A DNA stretch of 64,000 nt from 62-47 sp044463945. GTDB lineage: Bacteria; Pseudomonadota; Alphaproteobacteria; Rhizobiales; Xanthobacteraceae. The DNA lies in NCBI GenBank assembly GCA_044463945.1, contig JBIQLW010000004.1, positions 97,208-161,207 of the forward strand, written 5' to 3'. Below the pieces are notes generated by a model that searched no databases, had not been told where the DNA came from, and saw only the letters and a program-made list of their open reading frames with translations. A program made the translations under genes and the position numbers. Position 1 is the first letter of the stretch; each line of letters opens with the position of its first letter. Shown here one piece after another: positions 8,733 to 17,806 of the stretch.

Positions 8733-9554
8733 TCAGGCCATCAGGCCGAGCCGGCTGGCGCAGATGTAGAGCGCCAGCGCCGCCGCGTTCGAGACGTTCA
8801 GGCTCTTGATGTCACCGGGCATGTCGAGCCGCGTCATTACTGTGCAGGTCTCGCGGGTGAGTTGCCGCAGGCCCTTGCCTTCGGCGCCGAGCACCAGCGC
8901 CAGCGGCTGTCGCAGCGCGACGGTCGCCAGGTTCTCGCCGCCGGCGCTGTCGAGGCCGACGGTGAGGAAATCGCGCTCATTAAGGGCGGAGAGGGCGCGG
9001 GCGAGATTCTGCACCAGCATCAGCGGCACCAGTTCCAGCGCGCCGGATGCGGATTTCGCCAGCACGCCGGTTGCTTCCGGGCTGTGCCGCGCGGTGGTGA
9101 CCACGGCCTTGACCGCGAACGCCGCCGCCGAACGCAGGATCGCTCCGACATTGTGCGGATCGGTGATCTGATCGAGCACCAGGACGATGCCCTCCTGCGG
9201 CAGGGTATCGATGGTCGGCGCGGGCAGCGGGGCGGCTTCCGCGAACAGGCCCTGATGCACCGCGTCCGGGCCGAGAAGGCGGTCGATTTCTTGTGGCCGA
9301 ACGATGTCGGGAGCAAGGCGGGTGTCGATCCCTTCCTCGGCGAGCCGCCGCGCCGCGTTCTCGGTAAGCAGGAGCCTGCGGAGGCGGCGCTGGGGATTGG
9401 CGAGCGCCGCCGTCACGGTGTGCCAGCCGTAGAGGATGACGGTATCGTCGCGGGAGGCGTTGCGGTCGCGCCAGGCGCCGCGGCGCGGCGGTCCGGGTCG
9501 CGGCCCCTTGGGCGGCGGCCCGCGAAAGCGCGGGTTTCGGTCACGGTCGGTCAT
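8733..9554 (-). CDS. rlmB: 23S rRNA (guanosine-2'-O)-methyltransferase, RlmB/TrmH family
   Basis: 273 residues from the ATG at 9554. SpoU/TrmH methyltransferases use AdoMet to methylate a ribose 2'-OH; RlmB acts on G2251 of 23S rRNA in the ribosomal P-loop. Residues 1-40 form a basic RG/P-rich leader, followed by an L30e-like substrate domain starting LYGWHTVTAAL and the SPOUT knot. Knot motifs: LDQITDPHNVGAILRSAAAF, LVLGAEGKGLR and MPGDIKSLNVSNAAALALY. The strand is opposite to tRNA-Tyr, and the intergenic region (9555-9767) holds the divergent promoters. Confidence 0.92.
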   Translation of the reverse strand: MTDRDRNPRFRGPPPKGPRPGPPRRGAWRDRNASRDDTVILYGWHTVTAALANPQRRLRRLLLTENAARRLAEEGIDTRLAPDIVRPQEIDRLLGPDAVHQGLFAEAAPLPAPTIDTLPQEGIVLVLDQITDPHNVGAILRSAAAFAVKAVVTTARHSPEATGVLAKSASGALELVPLMLVQNLARALSALNERDFLTVGLDSAGGENLATVALRQPLALVLGAEGKGLRQLTRETCTVMTRLDMPGDIKSLNVSNAAALALYICASRLGLMA

Positions 9555-9767
9555 GCGGCGTTCTCTCACGGGTTCCGGGCAATGGCAATTTGACCTGGCC
9601 GCATTTTCGCCGGCCGGCAGATTCATGACGCCGTTGGTTGACTTTGCCATGGCGTTTCCGTCATAAACCCGCCGAGCCGGGAGCCCTTTTGAAGGGCGCG
9701 CGTTTTTTCGTCATCGACGACCCTCCCGCCGCCGTTTTCGGTGGGGGAGGGAGTGGTGACGAGGAGC

Positions 9768-9853
9768 GGGGGAGTGTCCCGAGTGGCAAAGGGAGCTGAC
9801 TGTAAATCAGCCGCCGTATGGCTTCGAAGGTTCGAGTCCTTCTTCCCCCACCA
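9768..9853 (+). tRNA. tRNA-Tyr (anticodon GUA)
   Basis: An 86-base class II tRNA with encoded CCA. Acceptor GGGGGAG pairs with TTCCCCC, anticodon stem-loop CTGACTGTAAATCAG, a long variable arm and a GGTTCGAGTCC T-arm. Confidence 0.96.
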
Positions 9854-10171
9854 TCTTGTTTTCATTGGATAATTTTCTCTGTCGCGACGCGGCTTTTGCT
9901 ACTCCATGCGACATTCAGGCGACACGCGTGTTCGCTTTCGCTCGCGCGGGCAGGGACCGGGCAGCCCGAAAGCATGATCGCGGAGAAACACCGTAGCCAG
10001 TGCGGGCCGCGATCCGGTATCGTTACAGGTAGCGGGAAGTCGAACGTCTCGCCGGCACGGCGCGGATAAGGCAATCGGCAATTCGGGGTTGCCCCGGCGA
10101 CTGTTTGCCAGTCTAAAAAGATCAGAGGGGCACGGGCGGGGATATCGCACCGGGACGACAGGGGCATCGGC
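9854..10171. other. Leader region of the autotransporter gene
   Basis: 318 bases between tRNA-Tyr and the autotransporter. I see an inverted repeat GATCGCGG (9976-9983) with CCGCGATC (10007-10014) and CAGGGG upstream of the ATG. No convincing promoter hexamers, known riboswitch or coding frame was recognised. Confidence 0.4.
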
Positions 10172-13100
10172 ATGGGCAGGGATCGGCGGCCGGCACGGCC
10201 GGCATTTTCGCATCGGCGCACGGCGCTGCTGGCATCCTCGGTGCTGGTGCTCGGGCTAGCGGCAACAGCGACGCCTTCACCGGTTGCGGCACAGCAGATC
10301 AGCCAGGGTGGCGGGAACGGTGGCGGCGGCTTCGGCGGTGGAGGCATCGCAGGCAGCGGCGGTCTTGCGGGCGGTGGCGGCGGCGCTGGTGGCGACGGCA
10401 TCGCGGGCGGTGGCGGCAGCGGCGGTTCTGCAGCGGCCAGCCAGCCCGGCACGGCCAATCCTGGCAGCGCCGGCGGAAGCAGCCTCGGTGGTGCGGCGGG
10501 ATCACCCAATAACGCCGCCGCGGGCGGTGGCGGCGGCGGAGGAGGAGACGGTCTCGCCGGTGCCGTTGGCGGTGTTGGCGGCAATGGCGGTGCCGGCAAT
10601 GAAGACAATCCCGCTGGCGGTGCGCTGAATGCCGATATCTCGGGCAGCGCAGGCAGTGACGGTGGTTCGCCCGGCGGCGGGGGCGGCGGCGGAGGCGGCG
10701 GTGGCGGCGGTGGCGGTGCCGGCCTTGTTCTCGTCGGCTCCGGCGCCGTGTTGACGACGGATGGATACGATATCAGCGGGGGTGACGGCGGCAGCGGGGG
10801 TAGCGCCAGCTTCAACGGCGGCGGCGGCGGTGGCGGCGCGGGACTTGTGCTCCTGAACGGGGGCGGCATCACCGTCGATGCAGGCACAGCCGGCACCAGT
10901 TCGATCACTGGCGGCGCCGGCGGTGCGGGCGACGGCGGCAGCGGCGGCGCCGGGCTGTTTCTTTGGAATGAGGGCTGGCTCGACAACAGGATCGGAACGA
11001 TCGCAGGCGGCGCTGGCGGAAGTGGCGGCGACATCGGCGGCGCAGGCGGCGCCGGCGCGCTCAGCAACAAGGGCGTGCTCGACAACAGCGACACCATCCT
11101 CGGCGGTCACGGTGGCAGCGGCACATTCAGCGGGGGCGCTGGCGGCAGCGGCGTCGAGGCGTGGGGCGGCATGTTGACCAATGCAGGCACCATCACCGGC
11201 GGCGGCGGGGGTGACGGCGGAGACGGCGGCACCGGCGGACATGGGGTCCGCTTCAGGGATGGAGAAACCGCGACCCTGACCAATACCGGCACGATCCAGG
11301 GTGGAAACGGCGGCGCGGCCTCCGGTGGCGTATCCGGTAGCGGTGGCATCGGCATCGTCGGCGCGGCAACCGGCAATATCGCCATCGTCAACAGCGGTAC
11401 GATCACCGGCGGCCTGTCGGGCGACGGTGTCGCGCAGGCCAACGCGATATCGTTGTTTGGCGGCGACAACCGCCTGGAGCTGTGGAGTTCCTCGATCATC
11501 AACGGCAATGTCGTGGTCTCGGGCGGTGGTACCAGCAATACGCTGGCGCTCGGCGGCGATACCGATGCCGATTTCGATGTCTCGCAGATCGGCGCCACGC
11601 AGAAGTATCGGGGCTTCGACAGTTTCGAGAAGACCGGTGGCAGCATCTGGACGCTGACCAACACGACGACGGCGGTGACGCCGTGGACGCTGACGGAGGG
11701 CACACTGTCCGTCGCCGCCGACGCCAGTCTCGGCGCGGCATCCGGCGATCTGACGTTCGACAACGGCATATTGCAGGTGACGGGGACCACGTTCCGGCAT
11801 ACCGCCCGCAACATCGTTGTCGGCGCCGGTTCCGCCGTCTTCGACATCGCCGACGCGGCCAATGTCTTCACCGTGGATCAGGCGCTGACCGGTTCAGGTG
11901 ACCTCGCACAGATCGGCGCCGGCAAACTCCGCCTGACCGGTCAGGGCAGCCATCTGGGATTTCTCGGCGTGGCGGCGGGTTCGCTCGATGTGGATGGAGG
12001 TTCTGTCCGGCTTGACGATGCGGTCTTTCTCCTTGGAGGGGCGCTGAATATCGTCAACGGCGGCTCGGTCCAACTTGACGGCCTGGCCATCGTCGGCATG
12101 GGAACGCTGAATGTCTCGAATGGCGGTACCTTCCACCAGAATGACGACACCGCTGGTATTTTCGTTGCCGACAAGATGATCGTGGACGGTCAGGGCTCGT
12201 CCGCGACCGTTCAGGGGCAGACGGTCGTTGCATCGTCTGGCTTCGGGCCGGCGTCGCTGACCATTTCCCGGGGCGGCGTGGTCAACAGTTTCGGCGGCGC
12301 GGATATCCAGGGATCGGCGACCGATGCCGCGTCGGTGCTGGTGACCGGAGCGGGGTCGACCTGGAATATCCACAACGACGCGCTGATCGGCTGTGGTTGC
12401 GGCACCGAAATCCTGACGATCGCCGATGGCGGCGTCGTCAATTTGACCGGCGGCACGATGGAGCTGTGGTCGAGCGCAACGATGAATCTCGGCGTTGGCG
12501 GCCTTGCCGGTACGTTCGTCGGCTCCGCCATTGTCAATGACGGCCGGATCGTTGCCGATTTCACCGACACATCGATCCTCAACTCCGCCATCTCGGGGGC
12601 CGGCACCTTGACGAAAGCCGGCACCGGCAAGCTGACGCTGTCCGGCATCAGCACCTATACGGGCGCGACGACGGTCAACGGCGGCACGTTGTCGGTGAAC
12701 GGCTCGATCGCGTCATCGTCGCTGACGACGGTGAACCCGGGCGGCACGCTCGGCGGCAACGGCGTCGTCGGCGACACCACCGTCAACGGCGGCACGCTGG
12801 CGCCGGGCAATTCGATCGGCGCGCTGACGGTGGCCGGCAATCTGGTGATGACGGCGGCCGCGACCTACATGGTCGAGGTGTCGCCGGCGGCTTCCGATTT
12901 CACCCACGTCACCGGCACCGCGGCGCTGGGCGGCGCAACGGTTGCGGCGCGGTTCGCGGCGGGAAGCTATGTCGAGAAACGCTACACCATCCTTACCGCC
13001 GACGGTGGCGTCAACGGCACTTTCTCCGGACCGGTCGACACCAACCTGCCAAGCAACTTCAAGACCGCGCTCGCGACGGATAGCAACAACGCCTATCTCG

Positions 13101-14317
13101 ACCTGGTGCTGGACTACACGTCGCCGGACTACGGCGCCGGCCTCAACGTCAACCAGCAAAATGTCGCGAATACGCTGGTGAACTTCTTCAACAGCAGTGG
13201 CGGCATTCCGCTGGCGTTCGGTGCGCTGGATTCGCGCGGGCTGTCGCTGGCCTCGGGCGAGATCGGCACCACCGCCTCGCAGGCGGCGTTCGATGCGCAG
13301 GGCCTGTTCCTCAACGCGCTGACCGATCCGTTCGCGGGCGGCTATCGCGGCAACGCGTCGGCCACCGCATCGTCGTCGCCGGCGCTGGGCTATGCCGCGC
13401 AGGCCGGCGAGCGCAAACTGCATGACGCCTTCGCAGCGCTCGTCACCAAGGCGCCGCCGATGGCTCCGAGCGCCGAGCAACGCTGGCGCATCTTCGGGGC
13501 GGCCTATGGCGGCAATACACAGATCGGCGGCAACGCCGTGCTTGGCAGTCACGACGCCACCAGCCGCGCCTACGGCGCGATGGGCGGCGCGTCCTACGCG
13601 CTGTCGCCGGCGACCGAACTCGGCTTCGCTTTCGGCGGCGGCGGCACCTCGTTCGCGCTCGCCGGCGGCATGGGCTCCGGCCACAGCGAGATGTTCCAGG
13701 CCGGCGTATTCGCACATCACGGCTTCGCGCGGGGCGGCTATCTGAGCGGCGCGTTCGCCTATGGCTGGCACGACGTCGACACCGAGCGGACGGTGACCAC
13801 CGGCGAGCGGCTGCGCGGCGCCTACAAGGCCGGCGTGCTCTCGGGCCGCATCGAGACCGGCTGGCGCATCGACACTCAGTTCGCCGGCGTGACGCCTTAC
13901 GCGGCGGCGCAGGCGATCAGCTATCGGATGCCGTCCTATCTGGAGCAGGGCAACGGCGCGGCTGACAGCTTCGCGCTGGGTTATGCGGGCCGCGACGTCA
14001 CCGCCACGCGCAGCGAACTCGGATTGCGGTTTGACCGCACCACGGTGATGGACGAGACGTTGTTCACGCTGCGCGGCCGCGCCGCATGGGCGCACAACTT
14101 CGACACCGCGCGTAACGTGGCCGCGACGTTCCAGACGCTGCCGGGCACCGGCTTCCTCGTCAACGGCGCGGCGATGGCGCCGGACGCCGCGCTGGTCTCC
14201 GCCGGTGCCGAGATCGCCTGGCGCAACGGCCTCGCGCTCGCCGCCTCGTTCGAGGGCGAATTTTCCGGCAACGTCACCAGCTACGCCGGAAAGGGAACGA
14301 TCCGATACGCGTGGTGA
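10172..14317 (+). CDS. Autotransporter adhesin-like protein (type Va)
   Basis: 1381 residues. An extended signal peptide (1-41, ending VAAQ-QIS) is followed by a glycine-dominated stretch to about residue 420 (GGGGFGGGGIAGSGGL). The passenger then reads as beta-helix repeats. These include a T5SS/PEP-CTERM-associated type (VLVTGAGSTWNIHNDALIG, LTIADGGVVNLTGG) and an autotransporter-associated strand repeat (LTKAGTGKLTLSGISTYTG, TTVNGGTLSVNG). The last 270 residues form the outer-membrane beta-barrel, ending in the aromatic signature TIRYAW. Expected at the cell surface, possibly in adhesion. The glycine-rich N-terminal third is unusual in extent. No linked protease or secretion partner is needed for this type. 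Confidence 0.9.
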   Translation: MGRDRRPARPAFSHRRTALLASSVLVLGLAATATPSPVAAQQISQGGGNGGGGFGGGGIAGSGGLAGGGGGAGGDGIAGGGGSGGSAAASQPGTANPGSAGGSSLGGAAGSPNNAAAGGGGGGGGDGLAGAVGGVGGNGGAGNEDNPAGGALNADISGSAGSDGGSPGGGGGGGGGGGGGGGAGLVLVGSGAVLTTDGYDISGGDGGSGGSASFNGGGGGGGAGLVLLNGGGITVDAGTAGTSSITGGAGGAGDGGSGGAGLFLWNEGWLDNRIGTIAGGAGGSGGDIGGAGGAGALSNKGVLDNSDTILGGHGGSGTFSGGAGGSGVEAWGGMLTNAGTITGGGGGDGGDGGTGGHGVRFRDGETATLTNTGTIQGGNGGAASGGVSGSGGIGIVGAATGNIAIVNSGTITGGLSGDGVAQANAISLFGGDNRLELWSSSIINGNVVVSGGGTSNTLALGGDTDADFDVSQIGATQKYRGFDSFEKTGGSIWTLTNTTTAVTPWTLTEGTLSVAADASLGAASGDLTFDNGILQVTGTTFRHTARNIVVGAGSAVFDIADAANVFTVDQALTGSGDLAQIGAGKLRLTGQGSHLGFLGVAAGSLDVDGGSVRLDDAVFLLGGALNIVNGGSVQLDGLAIVGMGTLNVSNGGTFHQNDDTAGIFVADKMIVDGQGSSATVQGQTVVASSGFGPASLTISRGGVVNSFGGADIQGSATDAASVLVTGAGSTWNIHNDALIGCGCGTEILTIADGGVVNLTGGTMELWSSATMNLGVGGLAGTFVGSAIVNDGRIVADFTDTSILNSAISGAGTLTKAGTGKLTLSGISTYTGATTVNGGTLSVNGSIASSSLTTVNPGGTLGGNGVVGDTTVNGGTLAPGNSIGALTVAGNLVMTAAATYMVEVSPAASDFTHVTGTAALGGATVAARFAAGSYVEKRYTILTADGGVNGTFSGPVDTNLPSNFKTALATDSNNAYLDLVLDYTSPDYGAGLNVNQQNVANTLVNFFNSSGGIPLAFGALDSRGLSLASGEIGTTASQAAFDAQGLFLNALTDPFAGGYRGNASATASSSPALGYAAQAGERKLHDAFAALVTKAPPMAPSAEQRWRIFGAAYGGNTQIGGNAVLGSHDATSRAYGAMGGASYALSPATELGFAFGGGGTSFALAGGMGSGHSEMFQAGVFAHHGFARGGYLSGAFAYGWHDVDTERTVTTGERLRGAYKAGVLSGRIETGWRIDTQFAGVTPYAAAQAISYRMPSYLEQGNGAADSFALGYAGRDVTATRSELGLRFDRTTVMDETLFTLRGRAAWAHNFDTARNVAATFQTLPGTGFLVNGAAMAPDAALVSAGAEIAWRNGLALAASFEGEFSGNVTSYAGKGTIRYAW

Positions 14318-14355
14318 GCTTCACAGCGCGTTTGTCTCATCGGTCCGTTCCTTGG

Positions 14356-14389
14356 AGCTTCCGCTTCTGATGGAATCAGAAGCGGAGCT
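14356..14389. terminator. Hairpin after the autotransporter gene
   Basis: AGCTTCCGCTTCTGAT pairs with ATCAGAAGCGGAGCT (one bulged T, GGA loop). There is no T run, so it may be a processing/stability hairpin or a weak terminator. Confidence 0.5.
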
Positions 14390-14606
14390 GCCGGCCGGCC
14401 GGGGGAGCGCCCGGCTGTCGGGCGACATTTCAGGCGTCTTTATCCCCCATGGCGGGGGCCTTTGTCCGCGTTTTGGCGGATCGTGCCCGCAACCTGTTGC
14501 AGAAAATCATCAGCGCCTCGCTGAATCGTGATCGCGCAGGTTTTCCTTTTGACTGTGCGGGGTTGCGTGCCGTTACCTTGGGCGTGCTGGGCCAAGGACG
14601 ACGACG

Positions 14607-14708
14607 ATGTTCGAGACTGTGACTGCGATTTTCGGTTTTCTGAGTGCTGGTATCTTCCTCGCCCACGCCATCGACGGCTATCGGTCGAGCCACAACGGCC
14701 GCGCCTGA
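14607..14708 (+). CDS. 33-residue hydrophobic microprotein
   Basis: The frame starts MFETVTAIFGFLSAGIFLAH and ends DGYRSSHNGRA. One transmembrane helix is predicted by eye (residues 5-22), with a short polar C-terminus. AAGGA precedes the ATG by about nine bases. It is too short for normal ORF cut-offs, but the codon choice and membrane-like pattern suggest a real inner-membrane microprotein. Function unknown. It sits alone between a hairpin and the aldehyde dehydrogenase terminus. Confidence 0.55.
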   Translation: MFETVTAIFGFLSAGIFLAHAIDGYRSSHNGRA

Positions 14709-14872
14709 AGCTTAACGCTTGAAATTCAGTCCCTTGGATGCCGGCCTTCTTGAATGCCGGCCCCTTGGCGCGGGAAGCCGCGGCCATTCCTACAGCCCTG
14801 AACGGCACCATGCCCGGAACGTGATCCCGGGCCGGCCGATCTCCGGCGGCCCTCATCCCGGGCGATGCAGCC

Positions 14873-16369
14873 TCAGTCCGTCTTGATCCACACCGCCTTG
14901 ACGTTGAGATATTCCTCGACGTGCTGGATGCCGGACTCGCGGCCATAACCGCTCATCTTGTAGCCGCCGAACGGCACCGCCGGGTCCATGGCCTGGTAGC
15001 AGTTGACCCAGACCGAACCGGCGCGGATCGCCTTGGCGAATCTGTGTGCCTTGCTGACGTCGCGGGTCCACACCCCGCTGCCGAGCCCGAAATTGGTGGC
15101 GTTGGCGCGCTTCACCAGTTCGTCCGGGTCCTTGAACGAGATCGCGGAAATGACCGGGCCGAAGATTTCCTCCTGTGCGATCCGCATCTCGTCGCGGACG
15201 TTGGCGAACACCGTCGGCGGCACGAAGTAGCCCTTGCCGAGCGCGCCTTCGGTGAGCCGCTCGCCGCCGACCACGGCGGAAGCGCCTTCCTTGCGGCCGA
15301 TGTCGAAATAGCCGGTCACGCGCTCGATCTGCTGCTCCGACACCAGGGGGCCGATCTGGACGTCGGGATCGATGCCATTGCCGACCTTGAGACCCTTGCC
15401 GAACTGGGCGACCTTGCCGACGAATTCGTCGTAGATGCGCTGTTCGACGAACAGCCGGGTGCCGGCGCTGCAAATCTGCCCGGAATTGGCGAACACCGCC
15501 ATGGCCGCGCCCGGCACCGCCGCGTCGAGATCGGCATCGGCGAACACGATGTCCGGGGACTTGCCGCCGAGTTCGAGCGAGACGCGCTTCAGATTGCCGG
15601 CGGAAGCCCGCACGATCGCCTGCCCGGTGAGGTGCGAGCCGGTAAACGCCACCTTGTCGACATCGGGATGCGCCGCCAGCGCCGCGCCGGCGGTTTCGCC
15701 GTAACCCGGCACGACGTTGACGACGCCGGGCGGCACCCCGGCCTCCAGCGCCAGTTCACCGAGCCGCAGCGGCGTCAGCGGCGCTTCTTCGGCCGGCTTC
15801 AACACCACGGTGCAGCCGGTGGCCAGCGCCGGGCCGATCTTCCAGACGCTCGCGGTGAGCGGGCTGTTCCACGGAATGATGGCGCCGACGACGCCGACCG
15901 GCTCCTTCAGGGTATAGGAGAAAACCTCGCCGGGCAGCGAGTTCTCGATTGTCTCGCCATGGATCGAGGTGGCCTGGCCGGCATAGAAGCGCAACATGCC
16001 GAGCACGCGCAGCCGTCCGGCGCGGGTGCGGCTGAGCGGCGCGCCCATGTCGAGCGTGTCGAGGGCGCTCAATTCGTCGAAATGCTTTTCAACCAGGTCG
16101 GCGAATTTCAGCAGCAGGTTCTGCCGCTCGAACGGGGTGAATTTGCTCCACGGCCCCTCGAAGGCGCGCCGCGCCGCCGCCACCGCGCGATCGATATCGG
16201 CCTTGTCGCCCTCGGCGACGGTGGCGAGCAGTTCGCCGGTCGCGGGGTTGCGGCTTTCGAAGGTCTTGCCCGAGGCTGCATCGACCCATTTGCCGTCAAT
16301 CAGCATCCGTTTGACGCCGCCGTCGGCATAAGGGTGACGATTGATGGAGATGGCTTGCGCCTGCGCCAT
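14873..16369 (-). CDS. NAD(P)-dependent aldehyde dehydrogenase
   Basis: 498 residues, full length for the ALDH superfamily. It oxidises an aldehyde to its acid with NAD(P) in the cytosol. Landmarks: IPWNSPLTASVWKIGPALA and VVLKPAEEAPLTP (cofactor site), FTGSHLTGQ, catalytic Glu266 in LELGGKSPD and nucleophile Cys300 in GQICSAGTR, and EEIFGPVISAISF near the C-terminus. The start ATG encodes MAQAQAISINRH. The substrate is not deducible; related host enzymes act on aromatic or aliphatic aldehydes. Monocistronic. Confidence 0.93.
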   Translation of the reverse strand: MAQAQAISINRHPYADGGVKRMLIDGKWVDAASGKTFESRNPATGELLATVAEGDKADIDRAVAAARRAFEGPWSKFTPFERQNLLLKFADLVEKHFDELSALDTLDMGAPLSRTRAGRLRVLGMLRFYAGQATSIHGETIENSLPGEVFSYTLKEPVGVVGAIIPWNSPLTASVWKIGPALATGCTVVLKPAEEAPLTPLRLGELALEAGVPPGVVNVVPGYGETAGAALAAHPDVDKVAFTGSHLTGQAIVRASAGNLKRVSLELGGKSPDIVFADADLDAAVPGAAMAVFANSGQICSAGTRLFVEQRIYDEFVGKVAQFGKGLKVGNGIDPDVQIGPLVSEQQIERVTGYFDIGRKEGASAVVGGERLTEGALGKGYFVPPTVFANVRDEMRIAQEEIFGPVISAISFKDPDELVKRANATNFGLGSGVWTRDVSKAHRFAKAIRAGSVWVNCYQAMDPAVPFGGYKMSGYGRESGIQHVEEYLNVKAVWIKTD

Positions 16370-16587
16370 GGCGATCCTCGCTGGTTTCCTGTCGGTGGAG
16401 CGTTATGTGCGCGAAACAATAGCGCATTCGATCCATTCGAGCATCGCATCTGCGGCATGGCTGCCTGACGCTGCGGGACGGATGTGCGGGCCGCTGCGGT
16501 CGGAGGTCGCATCCGGCGAATTTGCGCGATCCGTTTAACGCCCCGTCAACGGGTTTGGGGAAGCGTGAGGCGACAGGAGGTTGCGCC

Positions 16588-16815
16588 GTGGCCAAGACCC
16601 GCGATCCCGACACCGGAGGACTGCGATCCCCGCGCGCCTCTCTGCGGCCGGCGGAGACCGGCCAGACCCGGCTGGCGAACTGGCCGCCGCCGTATCGCGC
16701 CAAGGAGAGCAAGCCGGTCATCATGAAGCACCAGCCCGGCGAGGTTCCGAAGCGGGCCAAGCCGCGCGGCTGGCGGCTGACGCGGGCGCTGTTCTCCGAA
16801 TTTGCCGACGATTGA
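16588..16815 (+). CDS. Small basic conserved hypothetical protein (GTG start)
   Basis: 75 residues from GTG 16588, preceded by a perfect AGGAGG (16575-16580) at seven bases; upstream ATG options lack a site. Contains AKTRDPDTGGLRSPRAS near the N-terminus and GWRLTRALFSEFADD at the C-terminus. Soluble, basic in the middle. No known motif. It lies between aldehyde dehydrogenase (divergent) and tRNA-Gly, still in host sequence. Confidence 0.65.
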   Translation: MAKTRDPDTGGLRSPRASLRPAETGQTRLANWPPPYRAKESKPVIMKHQPGEVPKRAKPRGWRLTRALFSEFADD

Positions 16816-16902
16816 GGGCGAGGGGCAGGCTTGGAAGCAGGCTTGTGATCGCGCTCCGGCGGTTGAGACATCGGCGCGGGCGTGATAGGTCATCGCGGCG
16901 GC

Positions 16903-16976
16903 GCGGGTGTAGCTCAATGGTAGAGCAGCAGCCTTCCAAGCTGAATACGAGGGTTCGATTCCCTTCACCCGCTCCA
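16903..16976 (+). tRNA. tRNA-Gly (anticodon UCC), prophage target
   Basis: Acceptor GCGGGTG pairs with CACCCGC, discriminator T, encoded CCA at 16974-16976. Anticodon loop CTTCCAA gives UCC; the T-arm contains GGTTCGATTCC. Phage sequence starts directly downstream. Confidence 0.95.
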
Positions 16977-16997
16977 ATACTTAGCCGATTTTGGGAA
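16950..16997. other. Probable left attachment site (attL)
   Basis: The host/phage junction is placed at the 3' half of tRNA-Gly, because the last phage gene ends 21 bases after CCA and integrases commonly use tRNA 3' ends. A repeat of the T-arm/acceptor sequence would be expected at the right end, beyond this window. The exact core cannot be fixed here. Confidence 0.5.
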
Positions 16998-17231
16998 TTA
17001 AGAAACGGCCTTGGTGACGGGCCGGTGACGGGCGTTGTCGTTGGCGTGGATCTGTGTCATTTCCCACGCAACGAGGTCAGACAATAACCAGTACCGGCTG
17101 CGGCCGCCGAATCTCGAGGCTGGCGCGGGGAATCCTTGGTCGCGGGTCTTTCGCAGTATCCACGAACTGGACACGCTGTAGCGTTTGCGAACTTGGCGCG
17201 CGTTGAGGTATTGGTCGTCTTGTAGGCTCAT
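16998..17231 (-). CDS. Excisionase-like AlpA/MerR-type DNA-binding protein
   Basis: 77 residues. The helix-turn-helix with wing (YLNARQVRKRYSVSSSWILR, then FPAPASRFGGRSRYWLLSDL) is the pattern of AlpA/Xis proteins that bend att DNA and steer integrase. It ends next to the tRNA, the usual place for xis. It overlaps the HNH gene by four bases (ATGA). A HANDNA peptide lies near the C-terminus. No integrase gene is visible beside it. Confidence 0.75.
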   Translation of the reverse strand: MSLQDDQYLNARQVRKRYSVSSSWILRKTRDQGFPAPASRFGGRSRYWLLSDLVAWEMTQIHANDNARHRPVTKAVS

Positions 17232-17806
17232 GCGGCGATGTCCTTCGTACCGTGATTGTCGTTGGCGGGCAGTCGCCCCATGCTGTCCCTGGCAAATTCG
17301 GCGTGCAGTCTCATTGCTGCTCCTGCGTATGCGTCGGCGGCCTCCTCAGCCGTGGCGAAAGATCCAAGGTAGTGTTTATGACCATCCACCATTATTTCTG
17401 AGCGCCATCTTCCGGTTCTCTTAAATTTAGACACGCCCTTAAAGCCGCTGGTATTGTTGTTTTGATGATGCTTGTTGTGTTGGTTCTCAGATACAGTGGC
17501 CTGGCGAAGATTGACGATCCGATTGTCAATCTTATCGAGGTTGATGTGGTCGACTTGGCCATCCGGCCACTCGCCGTAGAAAAAGAACCACGCTAGACGG
17601 TGAGCCGGGTATTCCTTGCCGAACAGTTTGATTCGCCAGTACCCGTTGCAGGCATGTTTGCCGGCGACGTCGCCTGCTTTCCTTTTGCCACGGCTAACCA
17701 ACCATCTGAATTTTCCCGTGTCCGCATTGTACGAAAGTACGTTGCGGAGGAGTTCTACGGTGAGTTCTCCGTCGTTATCATTCGCCGCTTCCGGTGTCCT
17801 GCTCAT
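17228..17806 (-). CDS. HNH endonuclease with AP2 domain
   Basis: 192 residues. The central HNH_3 nuclease has YPAHRLAWFFFYGEWPDGQ and VDHINLDKIDNRIVNLRQ. The C-terminal AP2-like DNA-binding domain reads SGFKGVSKFKRTGRWRSEI and HYLGSFATAEEAADAY. This is the architecture of free-standing phage homing endonucleases. NDN peptides occur at both ends (EAANDND, PANDNHG). It overlaps neighbours by ATGA on both sides, so it sits inside the leftward operon rather than interrupting a gene. Confidence 0.88.
   Translation of the reverse strand: MSRTPEAANDNDGELTVELLRNVLSYNADTGKFRWLVSRGKRKAGDVAGKHACNGYWRIKLFGKEYPAHRLAWFFFYGEWPDGQVDHINLDKIDNRIVNLRQATVSENQHNKHHQNNNTSGFKGVSKFKRTGRWRSEIMVDGHKHYLGSFATAEEAADAYAGAAMRLHAEFARDSMGRLPANDNHGTKDIAA

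Noticed and set aside
9854..10171. Riboswitch in the autotransporter leader
   Set aside because: No conserved aptamer core could be identified; only a simple inverted repeat.
9862..11097. Pro-rich minus-strand frame opposite the autotransporter
   Set aside because: Proline runs are the complement of the GG-coding repeats.
16546..16977. Minus-strand frame beginning MERVKGIEPSYSAW across tRNA-Gly
   Set aside because: A familiar artefact: the peptide is the antisense translation of a tRNA; the plus-strand gene and tRNA explain the DNA.
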